Positions 25,713 to 36,633 of a stretch of 64,000 nucleotides of DNA are shown piece after piece. Position numbers and translations under genes: made by a program. This DNA comes from Streptomyces sp. NBC_01142. Lineage in GTDB: Bacteria; Actinomycetota; Actinomycetes; Streptomycetales; Streptomycetaceae. The stretch is taken from assembly GCF_026341125.1 (NCBI RefSeq), contig NZ_JAPEOR010000001.1, positions 1,736,001 through 1,800,000 of the forward strand. Reading direction: 5' to 3'. Below the pieces are notes generated by a model. That model saw nothing but the letters and a program-made list of their open reading frames with translations. It did not search any database and was not told the DNA's origin. Within the stretch, counting starts at the first letter, position 1; each line of letters begins with the position of its first letter.

Positions 25713-26171
25713 TCAGGCCGCGCGGATCGCCGTGAGGGCAGCTGCGAGCGCCTTCGGGTCCCGGGTCGACAGATACACATACGGAGTCGGGTCCGCCGGA
25801 TCTGTGATCTCGACCCGCAGAGCCGTCGGAATATAGCTGCGCAGCAGCATGAAGGCGCGCGGATCGGCCTTGTGCGAGCGCCAGGCCCGCGCCTCCTCCG
25901 CATCCAGAACCTCGGGCTCACCGAGCGCCGACACCGGGATCCTGGCGTCACCCGCCACCAGCGAGCCGGCTACCACCCGGATGCGGGCGGAGCCGTACGA
26001 ACTCACCAGGACAGCCGCCAGCGCGGCCGCCGCGATCAGCCCGCCGAGCATCGGCAGCGTCCCCAGCGGCAGCAGCATGAGGCCGCCGGAGAGACCCGCG
26101 AGGGCGGCGATGAGCCACCAGGAACGGGGCGCGGTCAGGCGTTCTGCGTACTGCGGGGCGGAAGGCTGCAT
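25713..26171 (-). CDS. DUF3093 membrane protein
   Basis: A 152-residue protein with two adjacent membrane helices (residues ~17-57) followed by a ~90-residue cytoplasmic domain of mixed strands. It is recognised as DUF3093, whose mycobacterial member (from memory, Rv2698) lies between DUF4193 and dut as here. Function is unknown. No clear ribosome site precedes the ATG at 26171, so a leaderless or short-leader transcript is possible. It is divergent from the thioesterase gene, 58 bases apart. Confidence 0.85.
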   Translation of the reverse strand: MQPSAPQYAERLTAPRSWWLIAALAGLSGGLMLLPLGTLPMLGGLIAAAALAAVLVSSYGSARIRVVAGSLVAGDARIPVSALGEPEVLDAEEARAWRSHKADPRAFMLLRSYIPTALRVEITDPADPTPYVYLSTRDPKALAAALTAIRAA

Positions 26172-26229
26172 GAAACCAAGCTTGGCACGGTGCGACCTGC
26201 GGGTAGCCGCGCGGGTAAGGTCTGCGCCT

Positions 26230-26856
26230 GTGAGTACTGCGAACTCCCGGGGGGCGACCCCCAGCCCCAGACCCGCCGCCAGGGCCGCGGCTCTGACCCC
26301 TCCGGCCGATGCCGCAGCGCCGGTACGGCATCCCGAGGCCCCGGCCCCCGGTGAGCTCCTCGGCGCGCACTACGAGCACTGTTTCGGCTGCGGCGGGGGA
26401 CAGCCCCATGGGCTGCACCTGGAGGCGCGGGCCGGCGAAGGCGTACGCGTCACCGCCGAGTTCACCGTCAAGCCCGCCCACCAGGGTGCGCCCGGCCTGG
26501 CCCACGGCGGTGTGCTCGCCACTGCGCTGGACGAGACACTCGGCTCGCTGAACTGGCTGCTGCGGGTGATCGCGGTGACAGGACGGCTGGAGACCGACTT
26601 CGTACGACCCGTGCCCGTGGACACCGTGCTGCATCTGCAGGCCAAGGTCACCGCGGTCGCCGGACGCAAGATCTACTCCCATGCAGTCGGCCGGATCGGC
26701 GGCCCCGAGGGACCCGTCGCCGTCCGCGCCGACGCCCTGTTCATCGAGGTCAAAGTCGACCACTTCATCGACAACGGCCGCCCGGAGGAGATCCAGGCCG
26801 CCATGGCCGACCCCGACCAGATCAGGCGCGCCCGCGCCTTCGAGGTGAACCCCTGA
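26230..26856 (+). CDS. PaaI-type hotdog-fold acyl-CoA thioesterase
   Basis: A 208-residue protein. A disordered ~45-residue start rich in Pro and Ala is followed by a hotdog domain. It shows HCFGCGGGQPHGLHL, the catalytic-region motif LAHGGVLATALDETLG (HGG then Asp/Glu), and VPVDTVLHLQAKV. The family hydrolyses acyl-CoA thioesters; the acyl group is unknown. The GTG at 26230 follows GTAAGG by ten bases; an upstream open frame has no ribosome site. Its stop overlaps the dut start by one base (TGATG), so translation is coupled. Confidence 0.85.
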   Translation: MSTANSRGATPSPRPAARAAALTPPADAAAPVRHPEAPAPGELLGAHYEHCFGCGGGQPHGLHLEARAGEGVRVTAEFTVKPAHQGAPGLAHGGVLATALDETLGSLNWLLRVIAVTGRLETDFVRPVPVDTVLHLQAKVTAVAGRKIYSHAVGRIGGPEGPVAVRADALFIEVKVDHFIDNGRPEEIQAAMADPDQIRRARAFEVNP

Positions 26857-27368
26857 TGCGTGACCCTGTCGATGTGCTGATCCGTCGCGTGGACCCCGAG
26901 GTGCCGCTGCCGTCGTACGCGCACCCCGGCGACGCCGGCGCCGATCTGGTGACCTGCGAGGCTGCCGAACTCGCGCCCGGCGAGCGGGTCGTACTGCCCA
27001 CCGGAGTGTCCATCGCGCTGCCCGACGGGTACGCGGCCTTCGTACACCCCCGCTCGGGCCTCGCCGCCCGGTGCGGAGTGGCCCTGGTGAATGCCCCGGG
27101 GACGGTGGATGCCGGGTACCGTGGGGAGATCAAGGTGATCGTGGTCAATCTCGACCCGCGCGAGACTGTGCGGTTCGATCGGTTCGACCGGATTGCCCAA
27201 CTGGTCGTCCAGCAGGTCGAGAAGGTGCGCTTCCACGAGGTGGCGGAGCTTCCCGGCTCTGCGCGGGCCGAGGGGGGCTTCGGGTCCACCGGCGGTCATG
27301 CCGCTGTGGACGGCTCTACGGGTGGGAATCGATACGCTTCGGTCGTATCCGACCGGGAAGGACAGTGA
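26856..27368 (+). CDS. dut: dUTP diphosphatase
   Basis: A 170-residue trimeric dUTPase that splits dUTP to dUMP and PPi, keeping uracil out of DNA and feeding dTMP synthesis. All five motifs are present: PGDAGADL, HPRSGLAARCG, GTVDAGYRGEIKV, RIAQLVVQQV and the C-terminal P-loop-like GGFGSTGG. The C-terminal ~25 residues beyond motif 5 are extra. The ATG overlaps the thioesterase stop. The DUF3710 gene starts two bases after the dut stop, so thioesterase, dut and DUF3710 form an operon. Confidence 0.95.
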   Translation: MRDPVDVLIRRVDPEVPLPSYAHPGDAGADLVTCEAAELAPGERVVLPTGVSIALPDGYAAFVHPRSGLAARCGVALVNAPGTVDAGYRGEIKVIVVNLDPRETVRFDRFDRIAQLVVQQVEKVRFHEVAELPGSARAEGGFGSTGGHAAVDGSTGGNRYASVVSDREGQ

Positions 27369-27369
27369 C

Positions 27370-28164
27370 GTGTTCGGACGTCGCAAGAAGAGTGGTTCCG
27401 CCGAGGACGCGGCGGACGCAGCGGGCGAGGCCGGGCAGGTCGTCGACGAGCGTGACGCTCAGTACTCCGACGAGGCAGCCGAGGCTGACGAGGAGGGCTC
27501 GCCCCGCCGGGTGAACCTTCCGCCGGCGCCCCGGCCCGACGGCCCCTGGGACGTCTCCGAGGTGTCCAAGCCTGGCGAGGGCCGGGTCGATCTGGGCGGT
27601 CTGTTCGTGCCCGGAGTCGAGGGCATGGAGCTGCGCGTCGAGGTCGCCGGTGACGCGATCGTCGCCGCCACCGTCGTACTGCGCGACAGCGCCGTACAGC
27701 TGCAGGCCTTCGCGGCGCCCAAGAAGGAAGGCATCTGGGGCGAGGTCCGCGAGGAGATCGCCTCCGGCATCACCCAGCAGGGCGGCATCATCGACGAGGT
27801 CGAGGGTCCGCTGGGCTGGGAGCTGCGGGCCCAGGTGCCCGTGCAGCTGCCGGACGGCACGGGCGGTGTGCAGCTGGTGCGCTTCGTCGGCATCGACGGG
27901 CCGCGCTGGTTCCTGCGTGGAGTGATCTCCGGGCAGGGCGCCGTGCAGCCGGAGGCCGCCGGACTGCTGGAGCAGATCTTCCGGGACACCGTCGTCGTAC
28001 GGGGCGAGGGGCCGATGGCGCCGCGCGACCCGATCGTCCTCAAGCTGCCGGACGACGCGCAGATGGTGCCCGAGGGCGTCCAGCAGGAGGAGCAGGAAGG
28101 GTCCCGCTTCTCCGGAGGCATGGGACAGCTGCAGCGCGGCCCCGAGATCACCGAGGTGCGCTGA
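27370..28164 (+). CDS. DUF3710 conserved protein
   Basis: A 264-residue actinobacterial protein of unknown function, matching DUF3710 (mycobacterial homologue next to dut). The start MFGRRKK is basic. An acidic disordered stretch (~8-50) is followed by a folded ~170-residue domain (VDLGGLFVPGVEGMELRVEV onward). No membrane helix, Cys motif or catalytic signature is visible. GTG at 27370 follows GAAGGA. In many actinobacteria the next genes are the OB-fold protein and DUF3159; here they lie 8.5 kb further on, after the kdp operon. Confidence 0.88.
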   Translation: MFGRRKKSGSAEDAADAAGEAGQVVDERDAQYSDEAAEADEEGSPRRVNLPPAPRPDGPWDVSEVSKPGEGRVDLGGLFVPGVEGMELRVEVAGDAIVAATVVLRDSAVQLQAFAAPKKEGIWGEVREEIASGITQQGGIIDEVEGPLGWELRAQVPVQLPDGTGGVQLVRFVGIDGPRWFLRGVISGQGAVQPEAAGLLEQIFRDTVVVRGEGPMAPRDPIVLKLPDDAQMVPEGVQQEEQEGSRFSGGMGQLQRGPEITEVR

Positions 28165-28185
28165 CGCCGCGGCCGGAAACAACCG

Positions 28186-28233
28186 GGCCGGTGGGCCGTA
28201 CTCCCTTACGGGAGTGCGGCCCACTGGCCTTTT
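28186..28233 (+). terminator. Hairpin plus T run after the DUF3710 gene
   Basis: Arms GGCCGGTGGGCCGTACTCCC and near-complement with a TTAC loop, then TTTT. One of the few classical intrinsic terminators in this window; it isolates the kdp promoter region from the dut operon. Confidence 0.85.
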
Positions 28234-28250
28234 CGCAGGTCAGATCCCTC

Positions 28251-28300
28251 CCGTAAGAGAGCCGTCAAGGGCGCGCCCATGGCCGTAAGAGAGCCGTCAA
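28251..28300 (+). repeat. Perfect 18-bp direct repeat in the kdp promoter region
   Basis: CCGTAAGAGAGCCGTCAA occurs at 28251-28268 and 28283-28300, starts 32 bases apart (about three helical turns, same DNA face). It ends 74 bases before the first kdp start codon. This looks like a pair of protein-binding half sites, most simply for KdpE; that assignment is inference. Confidence 0.7.
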
Positions 28301-28374
28301 CGGGCGAGGGAAAGTCGCTGGAGCGAGGTTTCCTCTAGAGGTCCGAGAATCCGAACCTCTTCTAGGAGTACGCG

Positions 28375-28458
28375 ATGGCCGACATGGCCTTCGCTGTCAC
28401 CACGATCGCGGTTTTCGCGCTGGTGGCCCTCATCGCCAAGGGGGTGGCAAAGCTGTGA
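28375..28458 (+). CDS. 27-residue single-helix membrane peptide ahead of kdpF
   Basis: An ATG at 28375 with TAGGAG eight bases upstream opens a 27-codon frame. It encodes MADMAFAVTTIAVFALVALI followed by AKGVAKL, a single hydrophobic helix with a basic end. Its TGA overlaps the GTG of kdpF (GTGA), so translation is coupled. It resembles KdpF in size and topology but is a distinct sequence. It may be a second small subunit that stabilises the Kdp complex, or a leader peptide that sets kdpF translation. Too short for most gene finders. Confidence 0.7.
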   Translation: MADMAFAVTTIAVFALVALIAKGVAKL

Positions 28459-28544
28459 GTGCCGAGAACATCGTCGGCCTGATCGTGGCCGCCGCCCTGC
28501 TGGGTTACCTCGTCCTGGCCCTTGTGTACCCGGAGAGGTTCTGA
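28455..28544 (+). CDS. kdpF: KdpF, small subunit of the potassium-transporting ATPase
   Basis: A 29-residue peptide, [20 protein letters not shown] then [10 protein letters not shown] single membrane helix ending in YPE-[RK]F is the hallmark of KdpF. In E. coli it binds and stabilises KdpABC like a lipid (family knowledge). It starts at GTG 28455 inside the stop of the preceding peptide gene and ends four bases before the kdpA start. Confidence 0.92.
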   Translation: MSAENIVGLIVAAALLGYLVLALVYPERF

Positions 28545-28548
28545 GCAG

Positions 28549-30209
28549 ATGAGTCCCGTCCTCGCCGGCGTGCTCCAGCTGCTTGCGCTGATAGCCGCGC
28601 TTGCCCTGGCGTACCGTCCACTGGGCGACTACATGGCCGGTGTCTACTCCTCGACCAGGCATCTGCGGGTCGAGAAGTGGATCTACCGGGCCATTGGCGC
28701 CAACCCGAACGCCGAGATGCGCTGGCCCGCCTATCTGCGCGGTGTCCTTGCCTTCTCGGCAGTCGGCGTCCTCTTCCTCTACGTGCTGCAGCGGATGCAG
28801 GGCAGCCTGCCCGGTTCGCTCGGCTTCTCCTCGATCGACCCGGACCAGGCGTTCAACACCGCCGCGTCCTTTGTCGCCAACACCAACTGGCAGTCGTACT
28901 ACGGCGAGCAGGCCATGGGCCATGTCGTGCAGACCGGCGGCCTTGCGGTGCAGAACTTCGTGTCGGCCGCCGTCGGTATCGCTGTCGCGGTGGCTCTGGT
29001 ACGGGGTTTTGCCCGCTCCCGCACCGGTGAGCTCGGCAACTTCTGGTCCGACCTGGTGCGCGGTACCGTCCGGATCCTGATCCCGGTCTCGGTGATCGGG
29101 GCGATCGTGCTGGTCGCGTGCGGTGCGATCCAGAACTTCGCCGGCATCCACGAGGTCGGCCAGTTCACGGGCGGCACCCAGCAGTGGAACGGCGGCGCGG
29201 TCGCCTCGCAGGAGGCCATCAAGGAGCTGGGCACCAACGGCGGCGGCTACTTCAATGCCAACTCCGCCCACCCCTTCGAGAACCCGAACCCGCTCTCGAA
29301 CCTCTTCGAGATCTTCCTGATCCTGCTGATCCCGTTCGCGCTGACCCGCACGTTCGGCAAGATGGTCGGCTCCCTCAGGCAGGGGTACGCGATCCTCGCC
29401 GCGATGGGCGCGATCTGGATCGGCCTCACGGCGCTGATGATGTGGACCGAGTTCCATCACGGCGGCCCGGCGTTCGACATCGCCGGCGGTGCGATGGAGG
29501 GCAAGGAGACCCGCTTCGGGATCGGCGGCTCGTCGATCTTCGCGGTGGCCACCACGCTCACCTCGACGGGTGCGGTCAATTCCTTCCACTCCTCGTTCAC
29601 CGGCTTCGGCGGCGGTATCACCATGCTGGGCATGCAGCTCGGCGAGATCGCGCCCGGCGGTGTGGGCTCCGGCCTCTACGGCATGCTGATCATGGCGATC
29701 ATCGCGGTGTTCATCGCGGGCCTGATGGTCGGCCGCACCCCGGAGTATCTGGGCAAGAAGATCGGCACCCGCGAGATAAAGCTGGCGGCCTGCTACATCC
29801 TCATCACCCCGGCGCTGGTGCTCTGCTTCACGGCCGCGGCGATGGCGCTGCCCACTCCCGTCACGTCGATGACCAACTCGGGGGCGCACGGCTTCTCCGA
29901 GATCCTGTACGCCTACACCTCGGGTGCCAACAACAACGGCTCGGCGTTCGCGGGTCTGAACGCGGACACGCAGTGGTTCAACACCACCATCGGTCTGGCG
30001 ATGCTGCTCGGCCGGTTCCTCCCGATGGTGTTCGTCCTGGCGCTGGCCGGCTCGCTCGCCGAGCAGAAGCCCGTCCCGGCCACTGCGGGCACCCTGCGCA
30101 CGGAGAAGCCGCTGTTCACCGGGCTGCTGGTCGGCACGATCCTGATCATCACCGGTCTGACCTACTTCCCGGCCCTGGCGCTGGGTCCGCTCGCCGAAGG
30201 GCTCGCGTC

Positions 30210-30213
<4 letters not shown>
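28549..30213 (+). CDS. kdpA: KdpA, potassium-binding and translocating subunit
   Basis: A 554-residue polytopic membrane protein of the superfamily of K+ transporters. The four selectivity-filter-like P-loops are visible around [46 protein letters not shown] and [12 protein letters not shown]. It passes K+ to KdpB for ATP-driven import. The ATG at 28549 begins [17 protein letters not shown] lies about 11 bases upstream, inside kdpF. Its stop overlaps the kdpB ATG (ATGA). Length and motifs are normal. Confidence 0.96.
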
Positions 30214-32360
<2,147 letters not shown>

Positions 32361-32365
32361 TCGCC

Positions 32366-33043
32366 ATGAACAACTCCGTAGGAAGCACCGCACGGCTCAT
32401 CGGGGCCGGGCTGCGCGCCCTCCTCGTCCTGACCCTGATCTGCGGCGTGATCTACCCGCTGGCCGTCACCGGCGTTGCACAGGCCCTGTTCAACGACAAG
32501 GCCAACGGCTCCGAGATCAAGTCCGGGGGCAAGGTCGTCGGCTCCGAACTCATCGGCCAGACCTACAACCTGCCGAAGAAGAACCCCGACGACGCGGAGG
32601 AGGCCGCCCGCCCGGACCTGAAGTGGTTCCAGCCGCGCCCGTCCAACGGCCTGGGCTCCAACAGCGTCAACACCCAGTACTCGCTGATCCTGTCCGGCGC
32701 GACCAACCGGTCCGGCGACAACAAAGAGCTGATCCAGTGGGTCACCGACGCCAAGGCCGCCGTCGTCCAGGACAACAAGGCCAACGGCTACACACCCAAG
32801 CCCTCGGACGTGCCGGCCGACGCCGTCACCTCCTCCGGCTCCGGCCTGGACCCCCACATCTCCCCGCAGTACGCCAAGCTCCAGGTCCACCGGGTCGCCG
32901 AGAAGAACCACCTCGACGTCAAGCAGGTCGACAAGCTCGTCAAGGACAACACCGACGACCGGATCCTCGGCTTCATCGGCGAACCCCGGGTCAACGTCCT
33001 CCAGCTCAACATCGCACTCAAGGAGCTCGTCGCGAAGGGCTGA
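32366..33043 (+). CDS. kdpC: KdpC, accessory subunit of the potassium ATPase
   Basis: A 225-residue protein with one N-terminal membrane helix (~10-35, LLVLTLICGVIYPLAVTGVA). The periplasm-facing domain contains GSELIGQ, FQPRPS and the conserved SGSGLDPHISP. KdpC stabilises KdpAB and raises ATP affinity. The stretch between the helix and SNGLGSNS has an actinobacterial insertion. It starts five bases after kdpB. A GC-rich hairpin and 252 bases separate it from kdpD, so kdpDE may also have their own promoter. Confidence 0.95.
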   Translation: MNNSVGSTARLIGAGLRALLVLTLICGVIYPLAVTGVAQALFNDKANGSEIKSGGKVVGSELIGQTYNLPKKNPDDAEEAARPDLKWFQPRPSNGLGSNSVNTQYSLILSGATNRSGDNKELIQWVTDAKAAVVQDNKANGYTPKPSDVPADAVTSSGSGLDPHISPQYAKLQVHRVAEKNHLDVKQVDKLVKDNTDDRILGFIGEPRVNVLQLNIALKELVAKG

Positions 33044-33146
33044 CGTACCGCCGACCGGGCTGCGGCCCGTGGTGGTTCCGGGGTTCCGGGCCACTGCGGG
33101 ACGCATCGGTGTCGCCCAGTGCGTCGGTGTACTCCCGTACGGATGA

Positions 33147-33169
33147 GGGCCGGGCGGCCCGCCCGGCCC
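33147..33169. terminator. GC-rich hairpin between kdpC and kdpD
   Basis: Perfect 11-base arms GGGCCGGGCGG/CCGCCCGGCCC around a single base (in practice a 3-base loop). It may end kdpFABC transcripts or attenuate read-through into kdpD. Confidence 0.6.
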
Positions 33170-33295
33170 CGTTCCGACGGGCATCAGAATCGCGTCAATA
33201 CCCAGCTGACGGCCGTACCGTGTCCGATTTGTCGAAAAGGCTGGCCGTATGGTCGGCGGAGCATTTGCAGCTGTTTTCTGAAAGACAATGAGGCC

Positions 33296-35839
33296 ATGGC
33301 ACGCGGCAAGCTTCGGATCTACCTCGGTGCGGCACCCGGCGTCGGCAAGACCTACGCGATGCTCTCCGAGGCGCACCGCCGCGTCGAGCGGGGCACCGAC
33401 TGCGTCGTGGCCTTCGTGGAGCACCACGGACGCACCCGCACCGAAGTGATGCTGCACGGCCTGGAGCAGATCCAGCGCCGCGAGCTCGCCTACCGCGGCA
33501 CCGTCTTCACCGAAATGGACATCGACGCGGTACTCGAGCGCCGCCCCGCTGTCGCTCTTGTGGACGAACTCGCCCACACCAATGTCCCCGGCTCGCGCAA
33601 CGCCAAGCGGTGGCAGGACATCGAGGAACTGCTCGCGGCCGGCATCGACGTCATATCCACGGTCAACATCCAGCACCTCGAGTCACTCGGCGACGTGGTC
33701 GACTCGATCACGGGTGTACGCCAGCGGGAGACCGTCCCCGACGAGGTCGTCCGCCGGGCGGACCAGATCGAGCTGGTCGACATGTCGCCCCAGGCGCTCC
33801 GCCGCCGGATGGCGCACGGAAACATCTACAAGTCCGACAAGGTCGACGCGGCCCTGTCCAACTACTTCCGCCCCGGAAACCTCACCGCCCTGCGTGAGCT
33901 GGCCCTGCTCTGGGTCGCCGACCGGGTCGACGAATACCTCCAGCAGTACCGCGGCGAGCACAACATCCGCTCCACCTGGCAGGCCCGTGAGCGCATTGTC
34001 GTCGGCCTCACCGGCGGACCCGAGGGCCGCACTCTCATCCGCCGCGCCTCCCGGATGGCCGCCAAGGGCTCCGGCAGCGAGATCCTCGCCGTCTACATCG
34101 CCCGCAGCGACGGACTGACCTCCGCGTCGCCCAAGGAGCTGGCGGTCCAGCGCACCCTGGTCGAGGACCTCGGAGGCACCTTCCACCACGTCATAGGCGA
34201 CGACGTTCCGGCGTCCCTGCTGGAATTCGCGCGCGGCGTCAACGCCACCCAGATCGTGCTCGGCTCCAGCCGCCGCAAGACCTGGCAGTACATCTTCGGC
34301 CCCGGCGTCGGCGCGACCGTCGCCCGCGACTCCGGGCCGGACCTCGACGTCCACATCGTCACGCACGACGAGGCGGGCAAGGGCCGGGGACTGCCCGTCG
34401 CCCGTGGCGCCCGCCTCGGCCGCTCCCGGATCGTCGCCGGCTGGCTGGTCGGCGTCGCCGGGCCCGTACTGCTGGCGCTGCTGCTCACCCACGTCGACGC
34501 GGATCTCGGCCTGGCCAACGACATGCTGCTGTTCCTGTCGCTGACCGTCGCTTCGGCCCTGCTCGGCGGACTGCTTCCGTCCCTGGCCTCCGCCGCCTTC
34601 GGTTCCCTCCTCCTGAACTACTACTTCGCGCCGCCGCTGCACCAGTTCACGATCTCCGACCCCAAGAACATCGTCGCGATCACGGTCTTCTTCGGCGTGG
34701 CCATGTCGGTGGCCTCTGTCGTGGACCTGGCCGCCCGCCGCACCCACCAGGCCGCCCGGCTGCGCGCCGAGTCCGAGATCCTCTCCTTCCTGGCCGGCAG
34801 CGTGCTGCGCGGCGAGACCACGCTGGACGCCCTGCTGGAGCGGGTCCGCGAGACGTTCGCCATGGAGTCCGTGGCGCTGCTGGAGCGGCAGAGCGATGTC
34901 GAGCCCTGGACCTGCGCGGGCAGCGTCGGCCCCAGCTCCGTGACCCGCCCCGAGGACGCGGACGTGGACATGCCGGTCGGCGACGACATGGCGCTGGCCC
35001 TCTCCGGCCGTGTCCTGCCCGCCGAGGACCGCCGGGTGCTGGCCGCCTTCGCCGCCCAGGCCGCCGTCGTACTCGACCGTCAGCGGCTGGTCGGGCAGGC
35101 GGAGGAGGCCCGCAGGCTCGCCGAGGGCAATCGCATCCGTACGGCACTGCTCGCCGCCGTCAGCCATGATCTGCGTACCCCGCTGGCCGCCATCAAGGCC
35201 GCCGTCTCCTCGCTCAGGTCCGACGACGTCGCCTGGTCCGAGGAGGACGAGGCCGAACTGCTCGAAGGGATCGAGAACGGCGCCGACCGCCTCGCCCATC
35301 TCGTCGGGAACCTCCTCGACATGTCCCGGCTGCAGACGGGCACCGTCACCCCGCTGATCCGTGAGACCGACCTCGACGAGGTGGTCCCGATGGCGCTCGT
35401 CGGCGTACCGGACGACAGCGTCGGGCTGGACATTCCCGAGACGCTGCCCATGGTGGCCGTCGACCGGGGCCTGCTGGAGCGGGCGGTGGCCAACATCGTC
35501 GAGAACGCCGTCAAGTACAGCCCGGACGCGACACCCGTCACCGTGGCCGCGAGCGCGCTCGGCGAGCGCGTCGAGCTACGGGTCGTGGACCGTGGCCCCG
35601 GAGTGCCCGATGACGTGAAGGAACGGATTTTTGAACCGTTCCAGCGCTACGGTGACGCTCCACGCGGCGCCGGAGTCGGCCTCGGCCTCGCGGTCGCGCG
35701 CGGCTTCGTGGAAGCCATGGGCGGCACCCTCACCGCCGAGGACACCCCCGGCGGCGGCATGACCATGGTCCTCACGCTCAACGTGGCGCCCGGACACGCT
35801 CCGGTCAGCCCCGACCTTCCTGCCCGGGTCACCTCATGA
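33296..35839 (+). CDS. kdpD: KdpD, potassium-responsive sensor histidine kinase
   Basis: An 847-residue membrane kinase. The N-terminal KdpD domain has a Walker A (GAAPGVGKTYAM) and VDELAHTN, and a universal-stress-protein-like domain follows (~220-370). Four packed membrane helices lie at ~380-485 and a GAF-like domain to ~600. The phospho-accepting His624 is in AAVSHDLRTPLAAI, and the ATPase domain ends near 830. KdpD raises KdpE phosphorylation when K+ is low. The universal-stress region is a c-di-AMP-binding site in Firmicutes; whether that holds here is unknown. The ATG at 33296 has only a weak AGG upstream. The stop overlaps a possible kdpE start as ATGA. Confidence 0.95.
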   Translation: MARGKLRIYLGAAPGVGKTYAMLSEAHRRVERGTDCVVAFVEHHGRTRTEVMLHGLEQIQRRELAYRGTVFTEMDIDAVLERRPAVALVDELAHTNVPGSRNAKRWQDIEELLAAGIDVISTVNIQHLESLGDVVDSITGVRQRETVPDEVVRRADQIELVDMSPQALRRRMAHGNIYKSDKVDAALSNYFRPGNLTALRELALLWVADRVDEYLQQYRGEHNIRSTWQARERIVVGLTGGPEGRTLIRRASRMAAKGSGSEILAVYIARSDGLTSASPKELAVQRTLVEDLGGTFHHVIGDDVPASLLEFARGVNATQIVLGSSRRKTWQYIFGPGVGATVARDSGPDLDVHIVTHDEAGKGRGLPVARGARLGRSRIVAGWLVGVAGPVLLALLLTHVDADLGLANDMLLFLSLTVASALLGGLLPSLASAAFGSLLLNYYFAPPLHQFTISDPKNIVAITVFFGVAMSVASVVDLAARRTHQAARLRAESEILSFLAGSVLRGETTLDALLERVRETFAMESVALLERQSDVEPWTCAGSVGPSSVTRPEDADVDMPVGDDMALALSGRVLPAEDRRVLAAFAAQAAVVLDRQRLVGQAEEARRLAEGNRIRTALLAAVSHDLRTPLAAIKAAVSSLRSDDVAWSEEDEAELLEGIENGADRLAHLVGNLLDMSRLQTGTVTPLIRETDLDEVVPMALVGVPDDSVGLDIPETLPMVAVDRGLLERAVANIVENAVKYSPDATPVTVAASALGERVELRVVDRGPGVPDDVKERIFEPFQRYGDAPRGAGVGLGLAVARGFVEAMGGTLTAEDTPGGGMTMVLTLNVAPGHAPVSPDLPARVTS

Positions 35840-35913
35840 CCGGGACGACGGCACCATCGGCGACATCGGCAGCGACATCAGCAGTGGCATCAGTACAGAA
35901 AGGCAGGCCCGCA

Positions 35914-36600
35914 ATGACCCGGGTGCTCGTGGTCGACGACGAGCCGCAGATCGTGCGCGCCCTCGTGATCAACCTGAAGGCGCGCAAGTACGAGGTGGAC
36001 GCGGCCCCCGACGGTGCGACCGCGCTCCAGCTGGCCGCGGCCCGGCACCCCGACGTCATCGTTCTCGACCTCGGTCTGCCCGACATGGACGGTGTCGAGG
36101 TGATCAAGGGGCTGCGCGGCTGGACCCGCGTCCCGATCCTGGTGCTCTCCGCCCGCCACACCTCCGACGAGAAGGTCGAGGCGCTCGACGCCGGAGCCGA
36201 CGACTACGTGACCAAGCCCTTCGGCATGGACGAGCTGCTGGCCCGGCTGCGCGCCGCGGTCCGCCGGGCCGAGCCGCTCGGCGGCGGTGAGGACGACGTC
36301 GTGATGGTCGAGACCGAGGGCTTCACCGTCGATCTCGCGGCGAAAAAGGTGCACCGGGACGGACGTGACGTACGCCTTACCCCGACCGAGTGGCATCTGC
36401 TGGAGGTTCTCGTACGCAACACCGGCCGGCTGGTCAGCCAGAAGCAGCTGCTTCAGGAGGTCTGGGGGCCCTCCTACGGCACGGAGACCAACTATCTGCG
36501 GGTCTACATGGCCCAGCTGCGCCGCAAGCTGGAGGCCGATCCCTCGCACCCCAAGCACTTCGTCACGGAGCCCGGCATGGGATACCGCTTCGAACGTTGA
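35914..36600 (+). CDS. kdpE: KdpE, response regulator of the kdp operon
   Basis: A 228-residue OmpR-type regulator: receiver with Asp52 in VIVLDLGLPD and Lys in DYVTKPFGM, then a winged helix ending EPGMGYRFER. Phosphorylated KdpE activates kdpFABC in other bacteria. I start it at ATG 35914 (AAGG about ten bases upstream, MTRVLVVDDE). An ATG at 35836, overlapping the kdpD stop as ATGA, would add 26 Ser/Thr/Ala-rich residues; it could still couple translation. The direct repeat at 28251-28300 is a candidate binding site. Confidence 0.93.
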   Translation: MTRVLVVDDEPQIVRALVINLKARKYEVDAAPDGATALQLAAARHPDVIVLDLGLPDMDGVEVIKGLRGWTRVPILVLSARHTSDEKVEALDAGADDYVTKPFGMDELLARLRAAVRRAEPLGGGEDDVVMVETEGFTVDLAAKKVHRDGRDVRLTPTEWHLLEVLVRNTGRLVSQKQLLQEVWGPSYGTETNYLRVYMAQLRRKLEADPSHPKHFVTEPGMGYRFER

Positions 36601-36633
36601 TCCGGTACGGGTGGTGGCCGGTACGCTTTCGGT

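Noticed and set aside
28301..28374. Possible c-di-AMP (ydaO-type) riboswitch before kdp
   Set aside because: Space after the direct repeats is too short and the conserved ydaO core is not visible; only a small AGAGGT/ACCTCT pairing and a CCTCTAGAGG palindrome were seen.
28297..29889. Long open frame (530 codons) antisense to kdpA
   Set aside because: Shadow of the real gene caused by high GC in third positions; no ribosome site, Arg/Gly/Asp-rich composition.
35836..35913. Longer kdpE start at the kdpD stop
   Set aside because: Would add 26 Ser/Thr/Ala-rich residues absent from KdpE proteins; the ATG at 35914 has a ribosome site. Kept as an alternative only.
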